Positions 1 through 11,774 of a stretch of DNA of 64,000 nt are shown piece after piece. The notes beneath the pieces are model-generated. The model searched no databases, was not told where the DNA came from, and saw only the letters and a program-made list of their open reading frames with translations. The DNA comes from Acestrorhynchus altus (Eukaryota > Chordata > Actinopteri > Characiformes > Acestrorhynchidae). The stretch lies in contig CM067507.1 of the NCBI GenBank assembly GCA_034509495.1, positions 26,402,385-26,466,384 on the forward strand. Reading direction: 5' to 3'. A program made the position numbers and the translations under genes. Within the stretch, counting starts at the first letter, position 1, and each line of letters opens with the position of its first letter.

Positions 1-924
1 ATGAACTTCTGGCAGTGGGAAACATGCTGTACAGAATAGAACCAGTTACCAGGCCATTGTACTCCTTTCTGTGAGTGACTTTCCAGTTCTTCCATTCAGA
101 ATCCAGAGAGACGTGATCAAAAGCAAGGGTCACTGCAGACCCCAGCAACAGCAACAGCATTCCCTCCCTATACATTCTGAGAGTAAGAGTCATGGTTTAG
201 TCCCAGTATTAAGTTTCAGACAGCATTGGTTTCATTACGTTACATTAGTCAACACATGCATTCTCACATATAAACACTTCTTATGAACAGATCAGTATAA
301 GGTAACATAACCTCCTTTACACCATTCTTTAGACCAGAACAGAACAGTTATACCTTTAATACAGTTTCTGACTGTTAATGCAAAGACAAAGGCACAGCAG
401 GGACAAAGTGCTTTAGGGGAAAAAGTTGAAGGGAAAGAGTTAATGAACTAGACCTGTAACTTTTAAAAATGAAAGCATGAAAGGCAGAAACTGCAGTAAC
501 ACCAGTATTACTGTAACACAGTGTCTCGGGAAACTGTAAAACCAAAGACTTTATTATTATTATGAAGACTTAAGTTGTCCTACCTTACAGTGCGTTTAGG
601 GAAGTTCTGAAGTCTGGATGTGTAGATCTCAGTGTGAAACTGGGTCAGCTCAGCACTGCTTTAAATATGAGCAGTTTGAGGAAGTGCTCTGTTAAGAAGA
701 AAAGAGGGGGAGGCTGTTTCAGAGGGGTGTTCATCTGGAATATTTCAGATTGTCCAGCCCAGAGCAAAGGTGTCAAGTTACAGGAACCAAACAGCAGCAC
801 AGAGGCAGCTCTAGCTGTAAGCCTATAACCTACATTAATACCATAACAGTTCATTTCAAAGACCTTCATAGTAAACGTGTCATCTTTTGCACCAGTGAAG
901 TGAAATAAAATGGAGCATGAGTGC

Positions 925-1205
925 CAGATTTTACAACAGCCGTGGCCTGCTGGTAAGGAAACCAGCCTTGTAACTGGAAGGTTCCTGGTTCAAATCACTG
1001 AACTGGCAGGACATGACGGATGTGCCCTTGAGCCGCTCCCCGGGTGCTGGGGATCCCACCGCTCCAGGCACACTGCGCCCAGGTGTGTGAATTCACTAGT
1101 GTGTAGGTGTGTAACACTGTGTGAGGATGGGTAAAACGCAGAGGTCTAATATCCGTGTGTGCAAAACACAGTGGGTTAAAAAAGTATAATTACTACTGTT
1201 GCTAA
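925..1205 (+). mobile_element. SINE-like repeat copy
   Basis: A tRNA-derived-looking block. A B-box-like stretch (tggttcaaatc, about 986-996) is followed by a GC-richer body. The 3' part (1085-1194) contains a gtgtgtaacactgtgtgagg-type motif and ends near cacagtgggtt. This 3' part recurs at 52129-52230 and, in shortened form, at about 47765-47815, which shows that it is dispersed. The A box is not clear. Edges are approximate. Confidence 0.55.
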
Positions 1206-3220
1206 ATAAGAGTAGTGTATAAATTAGTATTTGATCATTCATACACATCCATATTGCCACATATAGATTTGATATCTGAGATTTGGAGATTTGAACATAG
1301 AATTCGATTTCAAGCCATCAAACTCCGGGTCCACGATTCAGAGTCCACAGTTATGGGACACAAAGTTGGCAACTGCAAAATTACACCTGATGAGCTTTAG
1401 TGGATTGCTTATATAGAATTGCATATATTATTGTTTATTTCTGTTTCAACATTTTCAAATAAATATAGAACACTTGTTAGATTGAGTGGCTGCATGCTTT
1501 CATTCCAGCCAAACAGAAGCTCATGATCAGTTTTTTTGAAGATTGGCTGATTGATTAAATGAGTGGAATCAGTTGTCAGTCCTAGATGTTTAGAATGAAA
1601 ACCTGCAGCCACACTGACCTGTTGCTGACCCAGATTGACACAGCTGGAATAGGGTGTATAAACATTGGAACATTTGATCTTCATTTTAATTACATTGAGA
1701 GACGGACAAAAAAAGAAAAGAAACTGAAGGTCAGGCCAGGTCAGACACTCCTAGAAGGTTCAGTCTAAGAGCAATGCACAAGAGACATCAGGATGTTGAA
1801 CAATGTCAACAGATGATGTCAAAGTACAGCAGCTATGATCAGAAACACTGCACAATTTTTTCATGGCAGGTGAACAAGGAAGAAACTCTTACTGTCCAAA
1901 AACACCAGACCAGGAGTAGGCAATCCCAGTCCTGGAGTCCCAAATTCCTGCAAATTGCCTGCTATAACGCACCAAGTAAACCTAACAATTAACTGGGGAG
2001 TGACTGGGAAACCAGGACTTCTGCTATAATGTGTTTTGAACAGATAAATCTAAAGTTTAATATTTGGGCACAGTAACAGAATACTGGCATAAACCAAGTA
2101 CAGTGGACAAGAACATCAGATAAATGTGAAGTAACGTCTTGTTTAATTCAATAATGTAATACAATGTAATACTGATTTTGGACAAGTGTTGTGATGCAAC
2201 TGAAGCTGCTAACTGAGTCTGTCTTGCTTCCCTGTGTTAGTCAACACCTTAAGGTGGCGTTGTGTCTTACTCAGGCTGTGAGGTATATATGAACAGTGTC
2301 CCATGATGTTTACCAAGCAGACATACAGTTTGCGATGACTACAACTCAGACAGTCACAGATGAGAGAGAAAATAAATGAATGACAGGTTAAAAGGGAAAT
2401 ACCCTGGTGGTATAGCTGCATACTGTGTGCATGTTAGTCACAAACATGCTAAGAATCCATAAATATCCTTGGATAAATGTCACAATGCCTGCTGACATGA
2501 CAGTGGGCATTCAATGAACTGACAATAGTTGCATAGTTGCTCATTTAATCATCAAAGTCTCTTTAATTAACTATGTTCAAGTATTTAAAATAAAATTTAA
2601 ATCATTTCTTTCTCAGTTTGGAGTTGTTATATTTATACACTGACTTTTGTTACTATGACTGACAAAGTGAACTATTATTTTCATTTCAGTAAATGCATGC
2701 AGTTTCATTTAAGCCCAATGAGTTCCTTTTAACAAAAGCCCAATTGACTTATTTATTTCCTCAAACCTAAAATCATATGCAACAATTTAAGGCACATTCA
2801 AACAAATTCCATCTGTCCAAATGTACTAACTAATAAAAAATAAATAATATTTTAGGAAACCTTAAAACACCATTCTGTCCTGTTTTTAATAAGATTAAAA
2901 ATAAAAACTCATCAAATTCATCAGTGTTTTCTCTGTGTTTTACAAAGGCTCAGACATATCTGACAAGGTCACTGACCTTCAGGCTTGAGGCATGTCACTA
3001 CTTGTAATGAGGAACTGTCAATTGAATCAAAGTCCATAAATCAAAGCTTTTTCTGACTTCACAAAGCTTGTGCACAAAAAAAACACAAAACACAAAACAT
3101 CCATGGGCTCTGTTAAGTAAATCTCTAAACTATCTAAAAATTGAATCAATGTCAAAGGTAGAGGAAGGCTTCAGGACATTGGTTAAGACAGCAAAGCACC
3201 CATCTGTATAACATGTAAAA
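1206..3220. other. Gene-free AT-rich intergenic DNA
   Basis: No coding exon, RNA gene or promoter is recognisable. The stretch at about 1905-2045 (cagtcctggagtcccaaatt and following) resembles a widespread fish repeat but cannot be bounded from one copy. The remainder looks unique and AT-rich. Confidence 0.6.
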
Positions 3221-3222
3221 AT

Positions 3223-3248
3223 ATAATAATAATAATAACAACAACAAC

Positions 3249-3286
<38 letters not shown>

Positions 3287-3353
3287 CAATAATAATAATA
3301 ATAATAATAACAACAACAACAACAACAATAATAATAATGACAACAACAACAAC

Positions 3354-3403
<50 letters not shown>

Positions 3404-3594
3404 CAATAATAATAATAATAATAATAATAACACACACACACACACAATTGGCACACACACACACAACAACAACAACAACAATAATAATAATGACAACAAC
3501 AACAACACACATAATAATACACAATAATAATACACACACAATAATAATGACACACACACACACAATAATACACACACACACATAATAATAATGA
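3223..3594. repeat. Compound AAT/AAC/AC microsatellite
   Basis: About 370 bp of interrupted (AAT)n, (AAC)n and (AC)n blocks with recurring single ATGAC interruptions. Long artificial reading frames of Ile, Thr, Tyr or Leu runs cross it in several frames and are not genes. It lies just beyond the 3' side of a minus-strand LINE remnant. Confidence 0.95.
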
Positions 3595-3639
3595 AACAGC
3601 ATACAACAGCACAAAGGATAGCACTTGCAACCACAGACT

Positions 3640-4343
3640 AAGAGAATATCCTGAGCATCATCTGCCAGATGTTGAAGGACCTCATAAAATATAAAATAGA
3701 GGTGAATTTGGCCCTTCCTGTAAAGGGCATCAGTGCACTAAGCCCAGTCCAATTTTCTGACCATATATGTAATCCCAGATAATTGTGTCCACTTGTCTCA
3801 CTCTGGGACTCTGAAGGTCACAGGGTCACTGTGTCTTGTCTTCCCTCAGTCCACCTCTAGTTCCCTTCCATTTCCTGTACTTGTTCTCATCCCCTGCTGA
3901 TACATCCAACTCTGTCACTAAGAAAATTCTTGCAGATGGCAAATCTCTGTGCAGTAGCTGAAGTCCATGGTTTAGAGGGTGAAGAGGAAGGGAAAGTGGA
4001 CAGTTCCCTGTGGGGCTCCAGTGTTAGTAACCACTCTGACACAGTGCTGCAGGCATACACACTGTGGTCTGTCAGTCTACTTGCATCTCTGTTAACTTGT
4101 TACTCAGGAGAGCAGGCTGAATGGATTGAATGCAATGCAGAAGTCAAAAAACATTACCCTGATAGCGCTGACTGGCTCGTCCAGGTGAGTATAGAATGAG
4201 TTGAGCAGGTAGATGATGGCATCCTCAAATCTGAAGGCAGGGCTGATAGGTGAACTGGAGGGGGTCCAGAGATGTTTACTACCATGGAGAATGTTAATAA
4301 TGAATGCAGGAGGACCTTTGATGTCAAGACAAACTGGAAACAA
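3640..4343 (-). mobile_element. Non-LTR retrotransposon (LINE) reverse-transcriptase remnant
   Basis: Read on the minus strand, conceptual fragments match the palm of a fish non-LTR reverse transcriptase. The motif around the first catalytic Asp reads RVMFFDFCIAFN (about 4130-4170), preceded by AIIYLLNSFYTHLD. Further 3' come pieces equivalent to RPQ..CV.L..CV, TNTGAPQGTV and a CHLQEFS segment. The second-Asp region and the surrounding frame are broken by stops, so the copy is inactive. Only the central RT segment survives, with no endonuclease domain. The style suggests the L2/CR1/Rex1 side of the LINE tree, but the clade is an inference. Its 3' side faces the compound microsatellite at 3223-3594. 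Confidence 0.75.
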
Positions 4344-4399
4344 AGAAATCTTCAGTAGGTAGAGTTAACATTATTCTCATTGAATAATCATATGAAGAA

Positions 4400-4640
4400 T
4401 ATCCAGAAAAACTAGAGGACAAGTGTTGTGGACTGATGAATTCAAACCAGATTTTTTGGCCATGGTCAGGAAAGGTATATCTAGAGAAAAAAGAAACTGC
4501 AAAGGAACTGTGAAGTATGGTGGTGGTTCTATCATGTTGTTACCAGTGACTTTGGCAATAAAAACAGGTGGAGGGAAGAATGGATTCCACAAAATATCAA
4601 CAAAACCTGGATGCAAATATCAATTTGGTAAGGCCTGGGC
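4400..4640 (+). mobile_element. Tc1-like transposase fragment
   Basis: A plus-strand segment reads VLWTDEFKPDF followed by GTVKYGGGSIML. This corresponds to the first catalytic-Asp region of fish Tc1 transposases (typically WTDE/SDE... then VKHGGGSVM.WG). The rest of the transposase and the inverted repeats are missing. It sits directly between a LINE remnant and a gypsy remnant. Non-functional fossil. Confidence 0.65.
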
Positions 4641-4689
4641 CCGGGGCTGTGCTGCCACCGACAGCCACCAGGGTGAGACAGCATGCCCC

Positions 4690-5700
4690 CCCATAATAGA
4701 AGCTGCTATTCAGCAGGCCCTCAGGAATGAACCTGCACACCCGGGACCACCAAGACCCTGAACTTCTGCACTGCGTGGACACACGTGGACAGCGGGTTTC
4801 AGCCTGTGAGGTGTGCCTATAACAAGGACACCAGAACCAAACCAGTGGGCCTTTTTCACCCGTTACCTATCCATCACGCCCAGTGTCCCATGTTTCCATG
4901 GACTTCATCACAGGACTCCCTCTGTCTAAGGTGAACACTGTAATTCTTATGGCGGTGGACTGGTTCTGAAAGGCTGGTTGGTTCATCACCCTGCTGAAGC
5001 TCCCCCATCAGCTTCAGAGCATGTGGATCTGCTCTCATGAATTGTCTGACATAGGGTTCAGATAGGGGCCCTCATTTTGCTAGCCAAATCTGAGGGGCCT
5101 TTTGCAAGACCTTGGGAGAGGAGGCCAGACTCTCGTCTGGGTTCCACCTACAGTCCAATGAAAGAGTCAACGAGGACTTGGAGTGAACCCTTCAATGTTC
5201 AAGTCTGTTCACCTGCCACCTGCACTTGATCAGATAACTAATGGGGACGGAGATGCTCGCCAGGCCTCATGGCACTCATCCTGGCATGTCCACATTTCAC
5301 TACCGACGGCATGCCTGCTCATACCACGACCAGGATGATGAGGTAGTGGTCCTGCCATCAGATGCCTGTAGACCAGTGTCACGCTTGGCACCGGGTCAAA
5401 CAGCTCTGTCTCTGCTAAAACCCCTCTTGTGCAGGACTGATGGGCCATAATCTTCACCCAGTCAACCTGCTGACTGAGAGAGGCGTGTCCGGAGGAATGC
5501 TCTAGGTCCCTGGGCCAAACAGATCCTGGACCCTGAGCTTGTTTAACTTTCAGAGGAGAGACTGGGCTCCAACTTTGTCTGACCCTGATAATGAAGGTCT
5601 TGCCAGAGTTTCCAGGATTGCAACTGGGCCAGATGGGACCTGGACTTTAGAGTGGTAGATCTCCAGGTAAAGCTCACAATCTACATCCAAACTTGTCTGA
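4690..5700 (+). mobile_element. Ty3/gypsy retrotransposon integrase remnant
   Basis: The plus strand carries a decayed integrase. A zinc-binding-like portion (HPGTTKTLNF, then CEVCL) is followed by a catalytic-core stretch VSMDFITGLPLSKVNTVILM (about 4893-4952) and then DRGPSF (about 5063-5080). These match the DFVTGLP...TVILVVVDRFSKA...DRGPQF order of fish gypsy elements. Stops and frameshifts interrupt every section. No LTRs were found. The downstream part to ~5700 is assigned by position and composition only. Confidence 0.65.
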
Positions 5701-6470
5701 TCTTATCCAAATAATAATTCAGCAGATGATTACTTTGTCTGCTACTCAGGACCTTTAAGCAGGTTGGCTGTAAAAAGTTATGTCTGCATGATACCTTGTG
5801 TCAATTTGCTGAAGGCATGTGCGTTAATGAGACCAAATTGAGGAACAAGGCCAGATGAGTCTGGCATGACATGCCAAGGCCAATCAGAGGTCAATCAGCT
5901 GTAACTAAACACTTAAGGCAAGAGTATAAGGGCGATTCACATTAAATCATTTGGTTGTGTTTCGTACAGGTTTGAAATATGGTTCACTATTATATAATAG
6001 AATGAGGGTCATCTCCCCATGACTCCCTCAGAGCTGTAAACTGAAGCCAACATCTGTTTCCTGTTAGTTTGCATTCTGTTCAAACTAGTGGAGAAGCTAC
6101 GTTTACCCAGCAGCTCTCAGTATAACCACGTGACTGGTCTCATGACTATCACGAGACCATAAACACATTTTATAATATAAAACACCTTGCTTCTTTTTGT
6201 GGTATGTAGCACTGATTTTGCTTTTCCCTTAGACTGAGATATTACACGCATTCAGAATTATTAGCTCTGATTGGAGGCCATGAATAATGTAGTTAAGGGA
6301 GAATGGAATGTTTTGCTTGGCCTTCTATGCTTATCCTCCCAGAAGCAGGGCCACCCTGTGTTACTCAAATATGTGTGGGTTAATGTATAACAATGCTGAT
6401 GGTGTGGACAGTGTTGTAAATTGGTGCCTAGATGTTCTATCCTAGTGACTGGTGATACACATTAGTTGCA
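5701..6470. other. Intergenic, nothing recognised
   Basis: No exon-like sequence, RNA gene or identifiable repeat was seen in this stretch. Confidence 0.5.
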
Positions 6471-6475
6471 AATAA

Positions 6476-6860
6476 ACATCTACTATGTGTATAAACTACT
6501 GGACCTGCTCATACAAGGTTTCTTCTGAAATCAGGGGTATTAACAAGGGCTTTGTCCCCTCTTTTGTTGCAGAATTAGCCTTTTCTATTCTAAGGCTTTA
6601 CACTAGATGTTGGAACATTGCTGTGGAGCACTGCATTCTGCTACAAGTGCATTCATTAATGTAGTTGGGAACTTATGTTGGGTGATTATTTCTGGATCAC
6701 AAATGCCACTCCAACTCATTCCAAGAGTGATTTAAATCCACAGCTCCACAGCTCCCAAAGCACCAATGCTTGTGGGCTTTATATCCCTTTAGCTGATGCT
6801 AGGCATTAGACACAGACATAAGGGCCGCTGCTCCAGTGCGTCCCATTCAATTGGCAATAT
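6476..6860. mobile_element. Non-autonomous DNA element, TATATGGACAAAAG family (degenerate copy)
   Basis: Shares a series of ordered words with other copies in this window: tttcttctgaaatca near 6520, ggaacattgctgtgg near 6613, ttctggatcacaaatgccac near 6688, and a cagctccacag block. Related copies lie at 15438-15835, 25915-26170, 26355-27080, 34556-34935 and 36264-36528. The ends are eroded. Confidence 0.55.
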
Positions 6861-7834
6861 GGAGGTTACATTACGTTGTAAAGGGCAGTAAACTGTGCTC
6901 TGTGAAGGAGAAGGGAGATCTCAACATCAGCATAGCATATAGCCTTTAAAACGATACTTACAGTGTTCAGTCTAATCACAGTGGATTTCCAACCTGTCGC
7001 ACACACACACTCTAATAGTGCCAGATAAAGTGTCAAAATGAGTAATGCAATAGCACCAACATGTCTCTTATGCTGCAGCATTATCAATGAGTGTCATAGT
7101 ATCACTGGCCATTCATAAATAACAGCTTCCAATGATATACAAATGTCCCCATAACATGGATTTGACTCACTGCAAACCAGAACTGGAAGCTATAAATTAA
7201 ACCCAGCAGGGCTAAAGCCTTAACAGGCAATGCAACATTCACAATTTACAGACTCTCCCATCTGGCACGTGCTGAGTGATCACAGGGTTTCTGGGATTTA
7301 GGCCAACTCTGACTCTGTCTTACAGATTGTGCTTCACTGTAATAGATCTACAGAGCATGGCTGTTGCACGTTTGTTTTCGTAGAGAGGTGGGAAACAGAA
7401 GTTGATGAATGATGAAAAATAGACATAAATGTCCAGGGTAGCCAATGTAGCAGAGCCTTGTTAATACCTCTGAGAACACTTGAGGTGAATTCAATGAACA
7501 CTTACAGCCGCCTTCTCCTCAGAGCTCCTCAGAGTTTTTCACACTGCTGTGTTGTTTCCTGTGCACCTTATAATTATCCATGTTTTATGAATGCATTATG
7601 AACATCAGTATAAATGACCGTACATCAATATAAACATATTGGACCATTCATGAATTTCATTTATCAATTCATTATTGTTGATGAATAGAACCATTAGAAT
7701 ATTATGAAGACATGAAAGAATTTCATACTAAATTCCATTTAGTATGCATTTTATTCAATTCCAATACATGGACAAAATTGTTTGCAATTTCAGTTAATGA
7801 AAGAACCCACCTCCCACCCCCCCAACACACGCAC

Positions 7835-8145
7835 TCTGTGCAACTATTTAGGTGGTCAGTCATTCTCAGCACTGCAATGAGACTGATATGGTGGTGATGT
7901 GTTAGAATGTGTTGCACTGGTAAGGGTAGATCAGACAGAGAAGTGCTGCTGGAGTACTACTGGACACTGGGGTGTTTATTAGAAACCAGAAATATCCATC
8001 AAACAAAAAGCATCCTCTTGACAGCACCCTGTGTCCGCTGATGTGCTGCAATGCTGAGAATGATCCAAATAATACCTGCTATGTGATGGTCCTGTGTGCT
8101 CCTGACCATTGCAGACCGATGTGACAGGAAGCTAACAGAATAAGC
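7835..8145. mobile_element. Dispersed repeat, 'cattctcagcactgca' family
   Basis: Contains the block gtcattctcagcactgcaat, which recurs near 48520 and more divergently near 16575. It continues with text about an 'agtgctgctggagta' segment and an 'acagcaccctgtg' segment typical of one repeat body. No coding capacity. Probably a non-autonomous DNA transposon; family name not assigned. Confidence 0.5.
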
Positions 8146-9288
8146 AGAAAATCTGATGGAATACAGTCTGTAATGAGAAACTGTTTAGTGCAATTTATTA
8201 AAAGTGAGCATATAGATAGGGAGAAAAGAAACAGGGAGGTGGTGTTAATTGTATGGTGAATAGTATAAGCAAATAGAATAGGGTTATATATAAAATTCAA
8301 TGTTAGGCTTTGGATTTAAGTTTTTACTTAATAAATGACTGTAAACAGCTATTTTAAATTTGAAGCAAGTTACTGTATCGTCTGATCAGCTTTTGACAGG
8401 TCTCTACAAAATCTGGGTGCTGTAAAGTTGTAAGGAATTTGTCATTGTTGTAGCTGTTTCAGTTAGTCAATGTTGTAAATCTTCTTAAAGCATATGTTAT
8501 TTTATTGTTTAAACTGTTCTAAAGCATATGTTGTATTATCATTATAGTCCTAGTAGCTTATTAGTTATTGTTTGTATTAAATAAAGTTGAAAAGTGATCT
8601 ATTTTTTTCTGAATCATAGTCATTAGCCTGTTTGTTTCAGACTTAACCAGCTTTCTGCCCTCTTTATAATTAATTTACAAATAACCTTTTCCTTCTCCCT
8701 GTCCACTGTTTATTCTTTAATCACCATGTCCTCAGATGTCCAAAAGTGATAAACCGATAAACACAGATGCCCTCTTCTTGTCTGTTTTTATCTTATGTGA
8801 CCTCAAAGCTCAAAGCAGTTCCACCCTGCCTTTTTGTTTAGTGTTGCTTTATTCACTTTTTCAGATCATAAACAAATAGAATACACATGGGGGGAAAACA
8901 GTCCAAAACAAATCCCAGAGTAATCATATTAATTATGAAAACAAGACTACAAATACCAAGCAGGGCATGCAGAGCACTATGTGCCAGCTGTCAATCATCA
9001 TCTTACCATAGAAAAATGATTATGCTCACAGACGAGCAGGCAGGCTGAAATTAAATGAGATCTTCAACAAAAATACAAAACTATCTGACTGCTTTCATAT
9101 TGAATGATGTACTTATGAAAGATAAAGAGTGTATTATAAGCCAGGCTTGTGTTTTCAAGTAGTACCTTTAAGGAGTTTAAAGAACCTAGTGCTTAATGGG
9201 GATAAAGGTGAATGTTTCCTATAATAGAGGGTTGGCTCTTGTTCCTTTGTTTCCATCTGAGACATTCTCCTCCAGTGGCCAGATTTAA

Positions 9289-9290
<2 letters not shown>
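8146..9290. other. Intergenic, nothing recognised
   Basis: AT-rich DNA without exons, RNA genes or clear repeats. Confidence 0.5.

Positions 9291-9293
<3 letters not shown>

Positions 9294-9352
<59 letters not shown>
9294..9352. repeat. (TC)n microsatellite
   Basis: Uninterrupted TC dinucleotides, about 29 units. Confidence 0.97.
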
Positions 9353-9356
<4 letters not shown>

Positions 9357-10414
9357 GTCTCTGTTCCTTCCTCTATTATACGCACTGTAAAAATGATTTG
9401 GAAATCATAAGTAGGTATAACCGATCTGTTACATTGTAATTGCCTTGTACACTGCAGGCACTTCTCTCCATAAACATTAATTTACTGCACTTCTCTCTTC
9501 CTCCCATGATTTCTGTTTGGTGCATTACAGTAAAGTAAAGGAGGACAGATGTTTTTTTCTGCTGACAGAGCATTGCTAGCTGTGCTAGCTTCAGGCTCTG
9601 GGAGCATTTGAGGATAATAGGTCATCTAAAAACAATGAGAGGCTGATGATGAACAATCAACAGGCTGATGACGCGGCAATCTCTGCAGTTTAATCAAAGT
9701 ATGAATAATAAAGCCATATGTTTTCTCTTTGGATGAAGAGATGTTCAGGGTAGCATACAGCAGACCTAATGTTTTTTTTTGACTGTCAGCACTACTGCTA
9801 TTCTGTTATTGTTGGCTGTTACATTTTTTTTTTTTGCAAAAATATCATTTAGCTCATTCTATACTAATATATTTAATTTGATATAATTGTGTTAAGTGAA
9901 TCAGACAGCTTCCCCTGAGTCCTATTAAGGCCTGAAAAAAATTGATTTTGGCCTAAATTTGGGACATAACCTCTTGGGATGGAAAGGAAACTGGATTATG
10001 TGTGGGAGAAAAAACACAAAGGAACGTAGACGAAGAAGAAAGCTTTTCTTCTTCTTTATGGCAGCTGGCATGTACATGGTATGTGAGAGTACAGCCTTAT
10101 GGTATCCAGTTCATCCAGCTGCTGGGGGCAGGTGGTTGTTTGTGTGCTAGAAAAACAGTTTAATAGACCTGTAACAAAAATATAATAGATGGGAAGTGCT
10201 TTCCCACCAAGAGCTTTGGAGAATTATGATACGTATCTTTGACACTAGTGGGCAAACAGTGGTCCATTATCACTACCAGGGTCTTACTGAGAATAGACAT
10301 AACACAAAGAGAACCCTGTAAACATCTGTAAATCAAGAAAAAGCCAATAGTGACTCAGATCTTAACTCATTGAATGGTGAGATGTTGAGATGAGGACAAT
10401 CTGAAAGTTATAGA

Positions 10415-10808
10415 AGTGGGATCTCTGTGGCTCAGCAGTCTAATGTGCCCTACAATCTGCAGATCACGGGTTTGAATCCTGGATCGTGTTGTTTGCCTTC
10501 GGTAGCTGAATCCTGAGAGAGCAAAATGGTCCATACTCTCTCACTCTGGGTGGGTAGATGGTCGCTCTCTTCCCACATCTTGATGATGGATGGCACAGGC
10601 ATCTATTAGCCTCTTTATCGGACTTTGGGGCCCATGTTGGTGGGTGAAATGGTGGTGGTTCAAAAAGAAGCGGTGGCTGTAGGCTTGTAGAGGAAGCATG
10701 TGCTGGTCTTCCCTTTCCTAATGTATGTGATAGGGGAGGATTCCTGGTGGGGTTGGGTAATTGGCACTTCCAAATGGTGACAATAAGTGTAAAAAAAAAA
10801 AGAAAAGT
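10415..10808 (+). mobile_element. tRNA-derived SINE, poly(A)-tailed copy
   Basis: The 5' end looks like a tRNA: an A-box region tctgtggctcagcagtctaa (about 10420-10439), then a B-box region gggtttgaatcctgg (about 10469). The body includes gagagagcaaaatgg and ctctcttcccacatc. It closes with an A-rich tail (about 10791-10806). The same body is found at 31445-31765, 39268-39615 and 47525-47840. The head is too diverged to be a functional tRNA gene. Confidence 0.8.
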
Positions 10809-11087
10809 ATAGACGCTGTAAAAAGGTAAAATATGATATAATATTGAGGCATTCTGTCTATTGTTTTTTGCGAATTGTCTGCTTTTTGGGTCTGACTGGG
10901 AATTTATGAGGGTGGTCTCTAAGGTATTGTGTGTGTATGCCCCAAATTGCAGTCTATGGGGGCTGCAGACTGCTCACACACTCCACTGGTGTGCTGTCCT
11001 GGATAAACTCCAGCCAGTCTGTCGAATATAACAGCAAATCCTGTCAGGACAGCCATCCAGCACGAACACACACTCTAAATCCCAGGG

Positions 11088-11090
<3 letters not shown>

Positions 11091-11126
<36 letters not shown>
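11091..11126. repeat. (AC)n microsatellite
   Basis: Eighteen uninterrupted AC units, about 150 bp upstream of the candidate lingo4 first exon. Confidence 0.97.
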
Positions 11127-11127
<1 letters not shown>

Positions 11128-11279
11128 AGCGTACAGTGAGCGTTTCATTTCTCCTGAGCTGCTGGAGAGAATAATATGGGACTTTTTGTTTTGCTGAAAG
11201 AATGGTGGTGTATCTGTCTCTCCTCTCTCGCTCCACTTGTGGAAGTTAGATGAGGAGAGGTGGGAAGGAAGCTGAAGCT

Positions 11280-11522
11280 CTGAGAGGAGTCGACCTAAAT
11301 CATGGCACCAATTATCTTTATAGACCCCAGGGAGGAGCGCGTTAGACAGAAGAAATTAATGAAGGAGTAAAACGATTAAAATGCTCGGGTCTGCTCTCCA
11401 GACAGACACACTCCCTCTCTCACAACCACCCTTCACAGCACCGAGTCCGGAGCACGGCTCGGACAGCGGCGAGCAAATGGCAAAATAAGGAAAAGTGGAA
11501 ACTCCTCTCAGTAGAGAAGCAG
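11280..11522 (+). promoter_or_regulatory. Candidate promoter and 5' non-coding exon of lingo4
   Basis: A local rise in G+C and CpG (11330-11480, e.g. accgagtccggagcacggct) ends in a strong donor-like site, agaagcag|gtgaga at 11522/11523. LINGO genes commonly have non-coding 5' exons and one coding exon. This block, upstream of the coding exon on the same strand, could be the first exon and promoter. No TATA box or initiator was fixed, and the start coordinate is a guess. cDNA would be needed to prove a link across the ~9.3-kb intron. Confidence 0.4.
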
Positions 11523-11774
11523 GTGAGATGACTCTTTGGAGCCTCGTTTACTCGTATGGGATCATTTATTGAGATAAACATCGTGGCCGAGCGGGAAGCT
11601 CGCACTTCCCTTTTAGGAGGTTGTAAATAATGTGTCAGGTTTCCTCGAATCTCCTAAAACATCGCGTTATTTCGGCTTTATTCTGTTTTAATGTCTTTCA
11701 GTGGTTGTGCCTCATTTAAAGTTCATTTGTTAGCACATATAAACATGGGTTTGGATGAAGAAAACAGGGGAAGA

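Noticed and set aside
3130..3634. Reading frames of up to 166 codons on both strands
   Set aside because: They are translations of the AAT/AAC/AC microsatellite (runs of Tyr, Leu, Ile, Thr) with no protein-like composition.
4690..5560. Possible intact retroviral or retrotransposon gene
   Set aside because: Only scattered integrase-like words remain, with stops and frameshifts, and no LTRs.
10415..10490. Possible tRNA gene
   Set aside because: A- and B-box-like sequences are present, but the cloverleaf cannot be closed and the same body is repeated elsewhere, so it is a SINE head. The same applies at 31455, 39277 and 47532.
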